This document shows, one piece after another, positions 26,618-35,164 of a DNA stretch of 64,000 bases. Position 1 is the first letter of the stretch, and the number at the start of each line of letters is the position of its first letter. Both the position numbers and the translations under genes were made by a program. The DNA comes from Dyadobacter sp. Leaf189 (lineage in GTDB: Bacteria > Bacteroidota > Bacteroidia > Cytophagales > Spirosomataceae), in contig NZ_LMPS01000004.1 of assembly GCF_001424405.1 (NCBI RefSeq), forward strand, positions 244,537-308,536, written 5' to 3'. The notes below the pieces were generated by a model. The model was not told the DNA's origin. It ran no database searches and saw nothing but the letters and a program-made list of their open reading frames with translations.

Positions 26618-27619
26618 ATGAACACGAATGAAATACCCGTCGGCATTGTCGGACTGGGTTTAATGGGTTGCAGCATTGTAACCTGCTTGCTGATCGCGGG
26701 ACATCAGGTCGCCGCGGTAGCACCGCTGAGTGCAGATATGGATCATGCCGAAAGAAGGATCAGGGAACATTTACAGAATTCCTGGGAGAATGGGCTGATC
26801 GAGAATGAGCCTGAATATTACCTCAGAAGGCTGATTATCACGGAAGATTACAGTGTGCTGCACCCTTGCAAACTCGTGAATGAGTGCACGATTGAAAATA
26901 TTGACGTCAAAGGATCGGTTTACCAAAAGATTGAGGCGGTGATCAAACCCGATGCGATATTATCCAGCAACACGTCTGCCATTCCGATCAGCGAGTTACA
27001 AAAACTCACCCAGCACCCCGAGCGGTTTCTGGGCTTGCACTGGACAGAGCCGGCACATACCACACGTTTTCTGGAAATCATCTGCGGCGATCAGTCAGAC
27101 ATTAAATACGGCGAATACTTGTATGAACTTTCGCATGAATGGGGCAAAGAACCTATTCTGGTGCGGAAAGATATCGCCGGCTTTATAACTAACAGACTGA
27201 TGTACGCGATGTACCGGGAGGCGATCAGCCTGGTCGAGAACGGGTATGCGACGATAGAAGATGTGGACCGCTCGTGCCGGAACAATGCGGGCTACTTCAT
27301 GACAATGGTGGGAATTTTCCGCTGGATGGACCTTACCGGCGTGCCTGCCTATCATACCGTAATGAAAAACCTGTTGCCAACGCTGAATAACAGTACCGAA
27401 GTGCCTGAGCTTATTGATAAAGTAGTGCGTGAAGGCGGCAAAGGTATCCTCAACTCACATGGATTTTACGAGTACGAACCCGGCGAGGCAGCGGTTTGGG
27501 AAGAGACTTTCAAGGAATTTACGTACGAGATCAGGGAGTTGGCATTGAAATACCCCGCAGACATTGTGAAGCGCAGACTGGCCGAGAAAAATAAGTCTTC
27601 GGAATCGGAGGAGTCGTGA
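26618..27619 (+). CDS. 3-hydroxyacyl-CoA dehydrogenase family protein
   Basis: 333 residues. N-terminal NAD-binding Rossmann fold (VGIVGLGLMGCSIVTCLLIAGH, about 8-30; SSNTSAIPISEL near 115) and a C-terminal all-helical 3HCDH domain (DIAGFITNRLMYAMYREAISLVENGYATIEDVD). The catalytic His is kept, but its motif reads LGLHWTEPAH instead of the usual GxHFFNP, so it may act on a substrate other than fatty acyl-CoA, as in lambda-crystallin-type relatives. It stands 71 bp upstream of cydA, which seems to have its own -7 element. Physiological substrate unknown. Confidence 0.85.
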   Translation: MNTNEIPVGIVGLGLMGCSIVTCLLIAGHQVAAVAPLSADMDHAERRIREHLQNSWENGLIENEPEYYLRRLIITEDYSVLHPCKLVNECTIENIDVKGSVYQKIEAVIKPDAILSSNTSAIPISELQKLTQHPERFLGLHWTEPAHTTRFLEIICGDQSDIKYGEYLYELSHEWGKEPILVRKDIAGFITNRLMYAMYREAISLVENGYATIEDVDRSCRNNAGYFMTMVGIFRWMDLTGVPAYHTVMKNLLPTLNNSTEVPELIDKVVREGGKGILNSHGFYEYEPGEAAVWEETFKEFTYEIRELALKYPADIVKRRLAEKNKSSESEES

Positions 27620-27659
27620 TTCTTTTCAGCTGGAAGGCGGTAGTTAGGGGATACTTCAC

Positions 27660-27667
27660 TAGCTTTG
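27660..27667 (+). promoter_or_regulatory. Candidate cydAB -7 element
   Basis: TAGCTTTG matches TAnnTTTG, 23 bp upstream of the cydA start. I see no clear -33 TTG at normal spacing. Confidence 0.35.
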
Positions 27668-27690
27668 AAGCACCTTAATTTCTACTCCAA

Positions 27691-28998
27691 ATGGACGATT
27701 TCATTGCTGCGAGATCCCAAATGGCCCTATCTCTGGGATTTCACATTATATTTTCCTGCATTGGTATGGTGATGCCATTTTTCATGGCAGTTGCTCACTT
27801 TTATTGGCTGCGGACTGGCGAACCTGTTTACAAGAATGTTACCAAAGCTTGGAGCAAAGGCGTCGCTATTTTCTTTGCAACGGGTGCAGTTTCGGGCACG
27901 GTGCTAAGTTTCGAGCTGGGGCTGCTCTGGCCGGAATTCATGAAGCATGCAGGACCCATTTTCGGAATGCCGTTTTCTCTGGAAGGAACGGCATTTTTTA
28001 TTGAGGCGATTGCATTGGGCTTCTTTCTTTACGGCTGGGACAGGTTTAACAAATGGTTCCATTGGTTTACAGGCGTGATTGTCGGAGTAAGCGGCCTCGC
28101 ATCGGGGATCCTGGTGGTAGCTGCAAATGCGTGGATGAACAGTCCCGCCGGGTTTGATTTTGTAAACGGACAGTACCTGAACATTGACCCGATCCAGGCG
28201 ATGTTTAACAAAGCGTGGTTCTCGCAGGCGCTCCACATGACAATAGCTGCTTTTGTAGCCACGGGCTTTGCAGTTGCGGGTGTGCATGCATTGATGATCA
28301 TGCGAGGTAACAATGTACTTTTCCATTCAAAATCATTTAAGATTGCAGCGATATTTGGCTGCGCAGCCGCCATTCTGCAACCACTCAGCGGCGACATTTC
28401 TGCAAAGGACGTAGCGGAGAGACAGCCTGCAAAGCTTGCCGCTATGGAAGCCCATTTCAAAACTGAAAAATCTGCTTCACTGATCCTCGGTGGAATTCCT
28501 GACGAAGAGGCCAAAGAAGTTAAGTATGCTATCAAGCTCCCTGGTTTTCTGAGCTTTCTCGCTCATGGCGATTTTGAGTCGGAAGTAACAGGTCTTGACA
28601 AGATCAAACCAGAAAACCATCCACCAGTCGCAACTACCCACTATGCTTTTCAAATTATGGTGGGAATGGGAATGGCGATGATGCTGATCTCGGCGATTTA
28701 CTTTCTGGCTTTATGGAAAAAACGTGACTGGCTTGGTTCAAAATGGCTCTTGAAACTCTTCGTATTTGCCACTCCGCTGGGCTTCATCGCCGTAGAAGCA
28801 GGCTGGACAGTTACAGAAGTAGGTCGCCAACCCTGGATTATATACGAAGTAATGCGAACTGCCGACGCAGTAACTCCTATGCCAGGCATCGCCTATTCAT
28901 TCTACCTATTCACAGCAGTTTACGCATCACTTGCAATGTTCGTGGCTTTCATGCTTTACAGGCAGATTAAGATGGTGGGAACGCTTTATGATAAATAA
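27691..28998 (+). CDS. cydA: Cytochrome bd ubiquinol oxidase subunit I
   Basis: 435 residues with about nine hydrophobic helices. Key features: H18 in LGFHIIFSC (haem b595 ligand position), a second His in SQALHMTIAAF, and GRQPW (378-382) beside the quinol site. The protein is shorter than E. coli CydA, consistent with a short Q-loop. It oxidises menaquinol and reduces oxygen to water at the inner membrane with high affinity. It is followed by cydB after about 100 bp, an unusually wide gap filled by a repeat element. Confidence 0.97.
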   Translation: MDDFIAARSQMALSLGFHIIFSCIGMVMPFFMAVAHFYWLRTGEPVYKNVTKAWSKGVAIFFATGAVSGTVLSFELGLLWPEFMKHAGPIFGMPFSLEGTAFFIEAIALGFFLYGWDRFNKWFHWFTGVIVGVSGLASGILVVAANAWMNSPAGFDFVNGQYLNIDPIQAMFNKAWFSQALHMTIAAFVATGFAVAGVHALMIMRGNNVLFHSKSFKIAAIFGCAAAILQPLSGDISAKDVAERQPAKLAAMEAHFKTEKSASLILGGIPDEEAKEVKYAIKLPGFLSFLAHGDFESEVTGLDKIKPENHPPVATTHYAFQIMVGMGMAMMLISAIYFLALWKKRDWLGSKWLLKLFVFATPLGFIAVEAGWTVTEVGRQPWIIYEVMRTADAVTPMPGIAYSFYLFTAVYASLAMFVAFMLYRQIKMVGTLYDK

Positions 28999-29095
28999 GG
29001 AGGAAAGGGAGGATGTTGATTTGCCCCCTTTCGTCCCTTTCCTCCATCCTCCCTTTACTCCTTAAAACATTCATTCACTCATTCACTCATTAAAA
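28999..29095. repeat. Polypurine/polypyrimidine inverted repeat between cydA and cydB
   Basis: A 17-nt arm at 28999-29015 (GGAGGAAAGGGAGGATG) pairs with 29045-29061 at 16 of 17 positions. The loop holds the block CCCCCTTTCGTCCC. A tandem ATTCACTC array follows to the cydB start. Related elements occur at 53528, 54955 and 55725. Confidence 0.75.
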
Positions 29096-30109
29096 ATGCT
29101 CTACGTCGTCATCACATTCCTCTGGACATCGATCTTGCTCTATCTTTTGATGGGCGGAGCGGATTTTGGTGCTGGTATTATTGAGTTGTTTACGTCGAAA
29201 AAGAACAAGGCAATCACCCGGAAAACGCTCTATTCTGCAATTGGCCCGATATGGGAAGCTAATCACATGTGGCTTATTATCGCAATCGTGATTCTGTTCG
29301 TTGGCTTTCCGGTGATCTATTCCACCATGTCGGTCTTCCTGCATATTCCGTTGACGATCATGTTGATGGGAATAATCGCGAGAGGTACTGCCTTTACGTT
29401 TCGGCATTATGATGCCGTTGTAGATGATATGCAGAGCATTTACAATACAATCTTCGCTGTTTCCAGTTTTATCACACCCTTGTTCCTGGGGATAATAGCT
29501 GGAAGTGCAGTTTCAGGACATATTAATCCAGAGGCAAGAAGTTTTATGGAAGCTTATATTATGAGTTGGCTTAACTGGTTTTCAGTGGCGGTTGGACTGT
29601 TTACCGTGGCAATTTGCGGCTTCCTGGCCTCGGTATACCTGATAGGTGAAACCGATAATGAAAATGACAGGCTTCGTTTCGCACATAAGGCGCAGTTTTT
29701 CAATATTGCTGCGGTGGTATGCGGCGCGCTGGTATTCACTGCTGCCTATTTTGAGAACATACCTTTGTTTGAGTGGGTATTTGGCAATTGGGTGGGCAGA
29801 ATTGCCATTGTGGCCGCTACGCTTTCACTTGTTTATATGTGGCAGCAGCTTTATCAGGGAAAGATCAGGCTCCTCCGCCCGCTTGCAGGTTTTCAGGTAA
29901 CCATGATTTTGCTTACGACCACCTTCCGCCACTTTCCCAATATCGTTATTTTAAAAAACGGGTACTTATCTCTCGTAGAGCACAGCGGTCAGGAAAAAAC
30001 AATGCAGGCACTTGGAATGGCTTTGCTGCTAGGCAGTGTGTTTATCCTGCCTGCATTGTTTTACCTTATTTATAGTTTCCAAAGCAAACCGTATCAGGAG
30101 CACGCCTGA
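29096..30109 (+). CDS. cydB: Cytochrome bd ubiquinol oxidase subunit II
   Basis: 337 residues, eight or so hydrophobic helices, opening with the subunit II motif LMGGADFGAGIIELF and WEANHMWLI (about 60). It pairs with CydA in the inner membrane. No cydX-like mini-protein is evident downstream; the next gene is convergent and its stop is one base away. Confidence 0.97.
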   Translation: MLYVVITFLWTSILLYLLMGGADFGAGIIELFTSKKNKAITRKTLYSAIGPIWEANHMWLIIAIVILFVGFPVIYSTMSVFLHIPLTIMLMGIIARGTAFTFRHYDAVVDDMQSIYNTIFAVSSFITPLFLGIIAGSAVSGHINPEARSFMEAYIMSWLNWFSVAVGLFTVAICGFLASVYLIGETDNENDRLRFAHKAQFFNIAAVVCGALVFTAAYFENIPLFEWVFGNWVGRIAIVAATLSLVYMWQQLYQGKIRLLRPLAGFQVTMILLTTTFRHFPNIVILKNGYLSLVEHSGQEKTMQALGMALLLGSVFILPALFYLIYSFQSKPYQEHA

Positions 30110-30110
30110 T

Positions 30111-30359
30111 TCAGGTTACAGAAATAAAGAGCAGATACAGCAGGATAAGCGCGGGAAAACCGCTTGTTACAAATGCCCATCCATTGTGTTGTTTCTGCAT
30201 TAAAAAGTAGGAGAGCAAAGCCAGTCCGATCAGCAAAATAGCTGGCAGCAGCACCATTCCTGCACCTGCTGCATCCTGGTTTGAAGTCATGGAAGTAACA
30301 AGCAGGAAAACCGCCGCCGCTACATCTGCCACGATGCAGATCCATATTAAAATAATCAT
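30111..30359 (-). CDS. Small three-helix membrane protein of unknown function
   Basis: 82 residues, almost entirely hydrophobic, with helices at about 2-21, 35-53 and 60-80 and a QKQHNGW loop. Its start lies 7 bp after the S74 gene stop, so the two may be co-transcribed. No recognised domain. The competing frame 30094-30345 is less likely, because this one gives a clean membrane topology. Confidence 0.6.
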   Translation of the reverse strand: MIILIWICIVADVAAAVFLLVTSMTSNQDAAGAGMVLLPAILLIGLALLSYFLMQKQHNGWAFVTSGFPALILLYLLFISVT

Positions 30360-30366
30360 AGCGCGC

Positions 30367-31968
30367 TTAGTTAGATGAAGTTGCTTGTAAATGCACCAAA
30401 CTCGCCTCGATTACCTCTATCCTCTTCTGCAAGTCAGCCATTTTGGTCGCGTCCGAGGCCAGCTTTTTGTTCTCGCTGCCAAGCCGTGCATTTTCGCGCT
30501 TCAACTCCTTCACTGCTTCCAGCAAATGCGGGATCAAGCCAATGTAGTTAACTGACTTATATCCATCCTTGTCAGTCTCAACAAGCTCCGGAAAAACACC
30601 TTCCACTTCCTGGGCGATCAAACCCGTTTGCAAACCCTGACTACGCTGCGGATCTTTCCAGTAATAATACCTACCGGAAATAGAAGATAGCTTTTCAAAG
30701 TTGGCAGATATGGGGAGAATATCGCGTTTGAGGCGGAGGTCGGAGTTTTGGGTAAGAGTTCCTGCGATGAAAGTGTTTCCATTGTTTCGCACTGTAAACA
30801 TCCATCCTCCGTCTTCAAAGTAAAATCCTGTCCGGTTGTTATCAAGTCCACCAACAAAACAGTACTGCGCACCGGCATCATTATCGAGCCAAAGCCCAGC
30901 CGTCATTCCATTTGGATTGTTCCGTAATCGAATTCTATGCCCTACATCAAGAATGTGAGTTGGATTCAAGACATTGTTACCAATCCCAACATTACCGTTT
31001 CTCAGAATCGTAAGTGCATTTCTCCTCGCACCTCCAACATTCTCGTCACCATTTCCGATCTGAAATAAACGATGAGTTGGTTTAAGATCATTGTCAACAG
31101 CATCTGAAATATCATTACTTAATCCAAAGCTAATTCCGTATTTCGAGTTGCTCTGAAGATTATAACCGAGAGCGACTGACTTGGAGCCGAGGCTTTGTAT
31201 TCTATCCCCAATGGCAATAGAAGACTCACCAAGCGCTTTTGCATCAAAGCAAAGAGCAATACTGTTGAGCAGCGCTTCTGAGGACGAGCCAAATACAAAG
31301 GAGAACTGTCCAGATGCCTTCACGGTTGCTCCATATGCAAACGACATATAGCCATTTGCAACAGCGTTAATTCCACCAGCAAAGGAAAAGTCACCTATAC
31401 CTTGTTCAGACCAAACGTGTTCCCCGTTCCAGGATCCGAAGCGAAATGAACCTTTACGTGGATACCACAACATTTTGGTTTTACCAGGCTCCCAATCTAA
31501 TATTGGCAATTGTTTTCCTTTAGAGTAACTTCCCTGTTGCACTACCGGATCATCATTCTTCCACCTACCCGCCTCTTCTGCGTGCAATGCATAAGGTACA
31601 CTCAATAATTGCGTCGCTCCCAGATTGATATAATTGCTTCCGCCATCCGGATCCATTTCTACTTGCAGGAAAAATTTGTCGCTGTCCCATTTAATGTCGG
31701 CAAACTGACCGCTTTGTACGAGGCCGGCTCCTACCGAAATATTGAAAATTCCATTGGCAGAGGTCTGCGTTGCATGTGTTTCCTGATAAACCGGGCTACC
31801 GAGTGCAGTGGTTGGCCTGACTGAAATGCGCAGACCGATGTTACGGTTTTGAACCACTTTGCCGGCTGCGTCCCGGGCTACGCCCTGGAAGCTGAATTGT
31901 TGCGGTACCTGCGCGTGAACGGTGCCTGCGAGGAAGAAAAATAAGACGAATCGGATAAGGTGCTTCAT
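30367..31968 (-). CDS. Secreted YadA-head-like protein with S74 chaperone (tail-fibre) C-terminal domain
   Basis: 533 residues. Signal peptide to about 19 (TVHAQ), then a Bacteroidota beta-sandwich segment (QFSFQGVARDAAGKVVQNRNIGLRIS), a head-like section of short repeats (FAYGATVKASG, SSIAIGDRIQSLGSKSVALGY) like trimeric autotransporter adhesins, and an intramolecular chaperone domain beginning NSDLRLKRDILPI with the self-cleavage Ser in SDLRLK, then GLIAQEVEGVFPELV and a coiled-coil end (LLEAVKELKRENARLGSENKK). Such proteins trimerise, fold with the chaperone and shed it. No membrane anchor barrel is present, so its attachment to the cell is unclear. Confidence 0.82.
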   Translation of the reverse strand: MKHLIRFVLFFFLAGTVHAQVPQQFSFQGVARDAAGKVVQNRNIGLRISVRPTTALGSPVYQETHATQTSANGIFNISVGAGLVQSGQFADIKWDSDKFFLQVEMDPDGGSNYINLGATQLLSVPYALHAEEAGRWKNDDPVVQQGSYSKGKQLPILDWEPGKTKMLWYPRKGSFRFGSWNGEHVWSEQGIGDFSFAGGINAVANGYMSFAYGATVKASGQFSFVFGSSSEALLNSIALCFDAKALGESSIAIGDRIQSLGSKSVALGYNLQSNSKYGISFGLSNDISDAVDNDLKPTHRLFQIGNGDENVGGARRNALTILRNGNVGIGNNVLNPTHILDVGHRIRLRNNPNGMTAGLWLDNDAGAQYCFVGGLDNNRTGFYFEDGGWMFTVRNNGNTFIAGTLTQNSDLRLKRDILPISANFEKLSSISGRYYYWKDPQRSQGLQTGLIAQEVEGVFPELVETDKDGYKSVNYIGLIPHLLEAVKELKRENARLGSENKKLASDATKMADLQKRIEVIEASLVHLQATSSN

Positions 31969-32103
31969 AAAAGACGATTGAGTTTGACATGAGCAGACAA
32001 ACTTAACCTATGCTTTCACTAGCTGTTATTCCGATTAGCTGCCGGTCAAATCCACTTAATAAAAGGAAATCGGCGCGTCTCTATCGACAATCCACCAAAT
32101 AAA

Positions 32104-32141
32104 CCATCAGTGCCGATTGCACATTCCATCGGCGCTGATGG
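32104..32141. promoter_or_regulatory. 14-bp stem inverted repeat upstream of LytTR regulator
   Basis: CCATCAGTGCCGAT at 32104-32117 pairs with ATCGGCGCTGATGG at 32128-32141 (13 of 14 plus one G-U in RNA), loop of 10. It lies in the divergent region between the S74 gene and the LytTR gene, 72 bp before the latter. It is either an operator or a leader hairpin; no T-run follows, so it is not a standard terminator. Confidence 0.5.
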
Positions 32142-32213
32142 CACAAGCAACTTACCTTGCAGGACGTGCTTAGAAATAAGTACACATCCATCAACAAACT
32201 AAATATTACCCTC

Positions 32214-32963
32214 ATGATCAAAGCATTGATAGTAGACGACGAGTTCAAGTCGCGCAGCATTCTATATAAGTACATCCACGAGTATGTACCGCAAATCGTG
32301 GAATTAAGAATTGCATCTTCCGTCGCGGAAGCACTGAGTGTGCTGCAGGTATATTCCCCTGAGCTCGTTTTTTTAGACATCGAAATGCCGCACCAGAACG
32401 GTTTCGAACTTCTTAAAGCAATTGATAAACCTTCCTTTAATGTCATTTTCACTACCGCGTACAACCAGTACGCCATTCAGGCGATCAGGTTCAGTGCCGT
32501 GGATTATCTTCTAAAACCAATTGATCCTGCGGATCTTGTCGTGGCAGTAAGAAGGCATTTATTCAGACGCGATTCGGCCAGACAGAAAGTCCAGCGATAT
32601 GAAAACCTGGTCAGCAACTTCGAAAAGAAGGAGTACAAGGAATTCAAACTGGCAGTTGCGTCTACCGAGGGTATCTTCTTTTTCATGGTTGGCGAGATCC
32701 TCAGATTTGAGGCCGACAGGAACTACACGGTTATCCATTTGAAAGACAATAAAACCTTTATAGCCAGCAAAACACTTAAACATTTTGAAGATATGCTGGT
32801 GGATTTCAAGTTCGTCCGCACGCACAAATCGCATCTGGTGAACATGGAATACATCGTTCGTATCAGCAGCAATAACGAATACCTGGTACTCGCCGATGGC
32901 TCGCGGGTGGAGGTCTCCCGCCGGCGAAAAGACGAGGTACAGCAACAACTGAACATCAGGTAG
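32214..32963 (+). CDS. LytTR-family response regulator (orphan)
   Basis: 249 residues from the ATG at 32214, which starts directly at the receiver fold (IKALIVDDE); the longer frame is rejected. Receiver domain with phospho-acceptor D55 in VFLDIEMP, switch Thr in FTTAY and Lys in LLKPI, then a LytTR DNA-binding domain (about 150-245, VGEILRFEADRNYTVIHLKD, FVRTHKSHLVNMEYI). It controls transcription by binding paired direct repeats. The usual membrane histidine kinase (LytS-like) is not next to it. Confidence 0.93.
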   Translation: MIKALIVDDEFKSRSILYKYIHEYVPQIVELRIASSVAEALSVLQVYSPELVFLDIEMPHQNGFELLKAIDKPSFNVIFTTAYNQYAIQAIRFSAVDYLLKPIDPADLVVAVRRHLFRRDSARQKVQRYENLVSNFEKKEYKEFKLAVASTEGIFFFMVGEILRFEADRNYTVIHLKDNKTFIASKTLKHFEDMLVDFKFVRTHKSHLVNMEYIVRISSNNEYLVLADGSRVEVSRRRKDEVQQQLNIR

Positions 32964-33049
32964 GTTGGTTTAGCGGGTAAAAAAATATAATTCCTTTGAA
33001 TTGTTTTGTTTTATTTTACACCCGTTCCTGAACTCAAATTCCACCTCCT

Positions 33050-34303
33050 ATGACCGATCGTAAAACGCGGCTGGCTGTTATCCTGATCACTTCGCTGTTT
33101 TTTCTCTGGGGTTTTGCCCTCAACCTCAACCCGATACTGATCCCGCATTTGAAGAAGGCCTGCCAGCTCAGCGATTTTGAATCTGCCCTGATCGACTCCG
33201 CCTCTTACATTGCTTATTTCCTCATCGCATTCCCGGCAGGACTGTTTATGAAAAAATACGGCTATAAAGCTGGGATTACTGTAGGATTGCTGCTCTTTGC
33301 GTTTGGCACATTCCTGTTTTACCCGGCTGCTGAAATGCGCCATTTTGGCTTTTTCCTGATCGCGTTATTCATCATTGCAAGCGGACTGACCATGCTTGAA
33401 ACCGCTGCAAATCCATATATAACTGTTTTAGGCGATCCTGATTCGGCTACGCAGCGCCTGAATTTTGCACAATCCTTTAATGGACTCGCCGCATTTCTGG
33501 CACCTTTGATGGGCGGTACCTTCATCTTGTCGGGCAAAACACTTTCGGAGCAAGAGCAACAGGCCATGTCCGGCGAAGCACTTGACTCCTATCTCAATGC
33601 GGAAGCCGCCTCGGTGCAGGTACCATTTATAGTAATTGGCTTGGTTGTGTTGCTGGTAGCAGTGCTGATCTGGCGGACTTCCCTTCCGGAAATCAAGGAC
33701 GAAAATGACAGCGAAGGCACCGCCGGTAGCTCTATTTGGGGTGAGAAAAACCTGCTGCTGGGTGCTACCGCGCAGTTTTTCTATGTTGGTGCACAGGTTT
33801 GTATCAGCAGCTTTTTTATCCGTTTTTCTGATAAAGTGGCGGGGATAGAAGAAAAAACAGCTGCATACCTCCTCTCGGGCGCATTTTTGAGCTTTATGAT
33901 CGGCCGCTTCATTGGCACTTACCTGATGCGTTTCATAGCTCCGCCCCGACTGCTTGCATTATATAGTATTCTGAATGTAGCCCTGCTCGCAGTAGCGGTG
34001 ACTACCACGGGAATGGCGGCGGTATACGCGCTCGTGGGCGTGCAGTTCTTCATGTCGATCATGTTCCCTACAATATTTGCATTGAGTATCCGCGGACTTG
34101 GTGAAAAGACTAAAATTGGCTCTTCCCTTGTGATTATGTCTATTGTCGGAGGCGCTTTCTTTCCCGTTATTATGGGACAGGTTTCTGACATTTCTTCTAT
34201 CCAAACCGCCTACGTTGTTCCTGCGGTGTGCTTTCTGGTTGTTCTTTATTTTGCTGTTAAAAATAACTCTATCAAAAAAGTCACACTCGGAACTTCACAT
34301 TGA
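33050..34303 (+). CDS. fucP: FucP-type sugar/proton symporter (MFS)
   Basis: 417 residues, 12 hydrophobic helices. The start LITSLFFLWGFALNLNPILIPHLKKACQL, the LIDSASYIAYFLIAFPAGLFMKKYGYKAG block and LETAANPYITVLGDP are typical of the L-fucose permease family, which also includes glucose/galactose and other sugar permeases. It moves a monosaccharide into the cytoplasm using the proton gradient. An SDR and a zinc alcohol dehydrogenase follow in the same direction (35 and 37 bp gaps), as in non-phosphorylative fucose or rhamnose pathways. Substrate assignment rests on family and context. Confidence 0.85.
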   Translation: MTDRKTRLAVILITSLFFLWGFALNLNPILIPHLKKACQLSDFESALIDSASYIAYFLIAFPAGLFMKKYGYKAGITVGLLLFAFGTFLFYPAAEMRHFGFFLIALFIIASGLTMLETAANPYITVLGDPDSATQRLNFAQSFNGLAAFLAPLMGGTFILSGKTLSEQEQQAMSGEALDSYLNAEAASVQVPFIVIGLVVLLVAVLIWRTSLPEIKDENDSEGTAGSSIWGEKNLLLGATAQFFYVGAQVCISSFFIRFSDKVAGIEEKTAAYLLSGAFLSFMIGRFIGTYLMRFIAPPRLLALYSILNVALLAVAVTTTGMAAVYALVGVQFFMSIMFPTIFALSIRGLGEKTKIGSSLVIMSIVGGAFFPVIMGQVSDISSIQTAYVVPAVCFLVVLYFAVKNNSIKKVTLGTSH

Positions 34304-34338
34304 TTTATTGAAACCACTAACCTGAATTCTTTAACAAT

Positions 34339-35127
34339 ATGGATTTACAGCTTCAAAATAAAGTAGTTATCGTTACCGGCGGCGCAAAGGGAATCGGCGA
34401 AGGGATCGTGCAGGTTTTGGCAAAAGAGGGCGCTATTCCGGTAATCGTAGGCCGGAATGCAGATGATAATCAGAAAATCGTGGATGATCTCGCCTCGAAG
34501 GGTTTCGCCTCATTTCAGGTTGTTGCAGAGCTTACGCAACCGGAAGAATCTGAGAAGGCGGTCAAAGCTGTTTTGGAAAAGTACGGACGGATCGACGGCC
34601 TGGTCAATAATGCAGGTGTAAACGACGGTGTTGGTCTTGAAAATGGCGACTACAACGGCTTCATCGCCTCTTTGCATAAAAATGTTGTGCATTACTACCT
34701 TATGGCGCATTATGCCTTGCCTGCATTGAAACAATCCAAAGGCGCGATTGTAAATATTACCTCTAAAACTGCGGATACAGGCCAGGGAGGCACCTCAGCT
34801 TACGCCGCTGCCAATGGCGGAAGAAATGCATTAACGCGTGAATGGGCGGTTGAACTGTTGAAATACGGAATCCGGGTCAACGCAGTTGTTGTAGCTGAAT
34901 GCTGGACGCCGCTTTACGAACGCTGGATTGAAACTTTGCCAAATCCTGCTGAAAAGTTAGCTTCCATTACCGCCAATATTCCGCTCGAAAATCGGATGAC
35001 AACTTCCGAAGAAATTGCAAATACTACAGTATTCCTGCTTTCCGAGCGTTCCAGCCACACAACCGGACAGTTGATTTATGTCGATGGTGGCTATGTACAC
35101 CTGGACCGTGCGCTTGCCAATTCTTAA
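34339..35127 (+). CDS. Short-chain dehydrogenase/reductase lacking the catalytic Lys
   Basis: 262 residues, classical SDR fold: nucleotide loop TGGAKGIGEG (about 14-23), NNAGV (about 92), Ser in NITSKTAD, and the active-site Tyr155 in SAYAAANGG. The expected YxxxK is Y-A-A-A-N, so position 159 is Asn rather than Lys. The sequence around it (GGRNALTREWAVELLKYGIRVN) is well preserved. Close relatives act on L-fucose and similar aldoses. Placement between a FucP-like permease and a zinc dehydrogenase supports an oxidative sugar route, but the Lys loss makes activity doubtful or mechanistically different. Confidence 0.85.
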   Translation: MDLQLQNKVVIVTGGAKGIGEGIVQVLAKEGAIPVIVGRNADDNQKIVDDLASKGFASFQVVAELTQPEESEKAVKAVLEKYGRIDGLVNNAGVNDGVGLENGDYNGFIASLHKNVVHYYLMAHYALPALKQSKGAIVNITSKTADTGQGGTSAYAAANGGRNALTREWAVELLKYGIRVNAVVVAECWTPLYERWIETLPNPAEKLASITANIPLENRMTTSEEIANTTVFLLSERSSHTTGQLIYVDGGYVHLDRALANS

Positions 35128-35164
35128 TCTGTTTTAATTCCAATACTCAGTGACGCCTCGCCAA

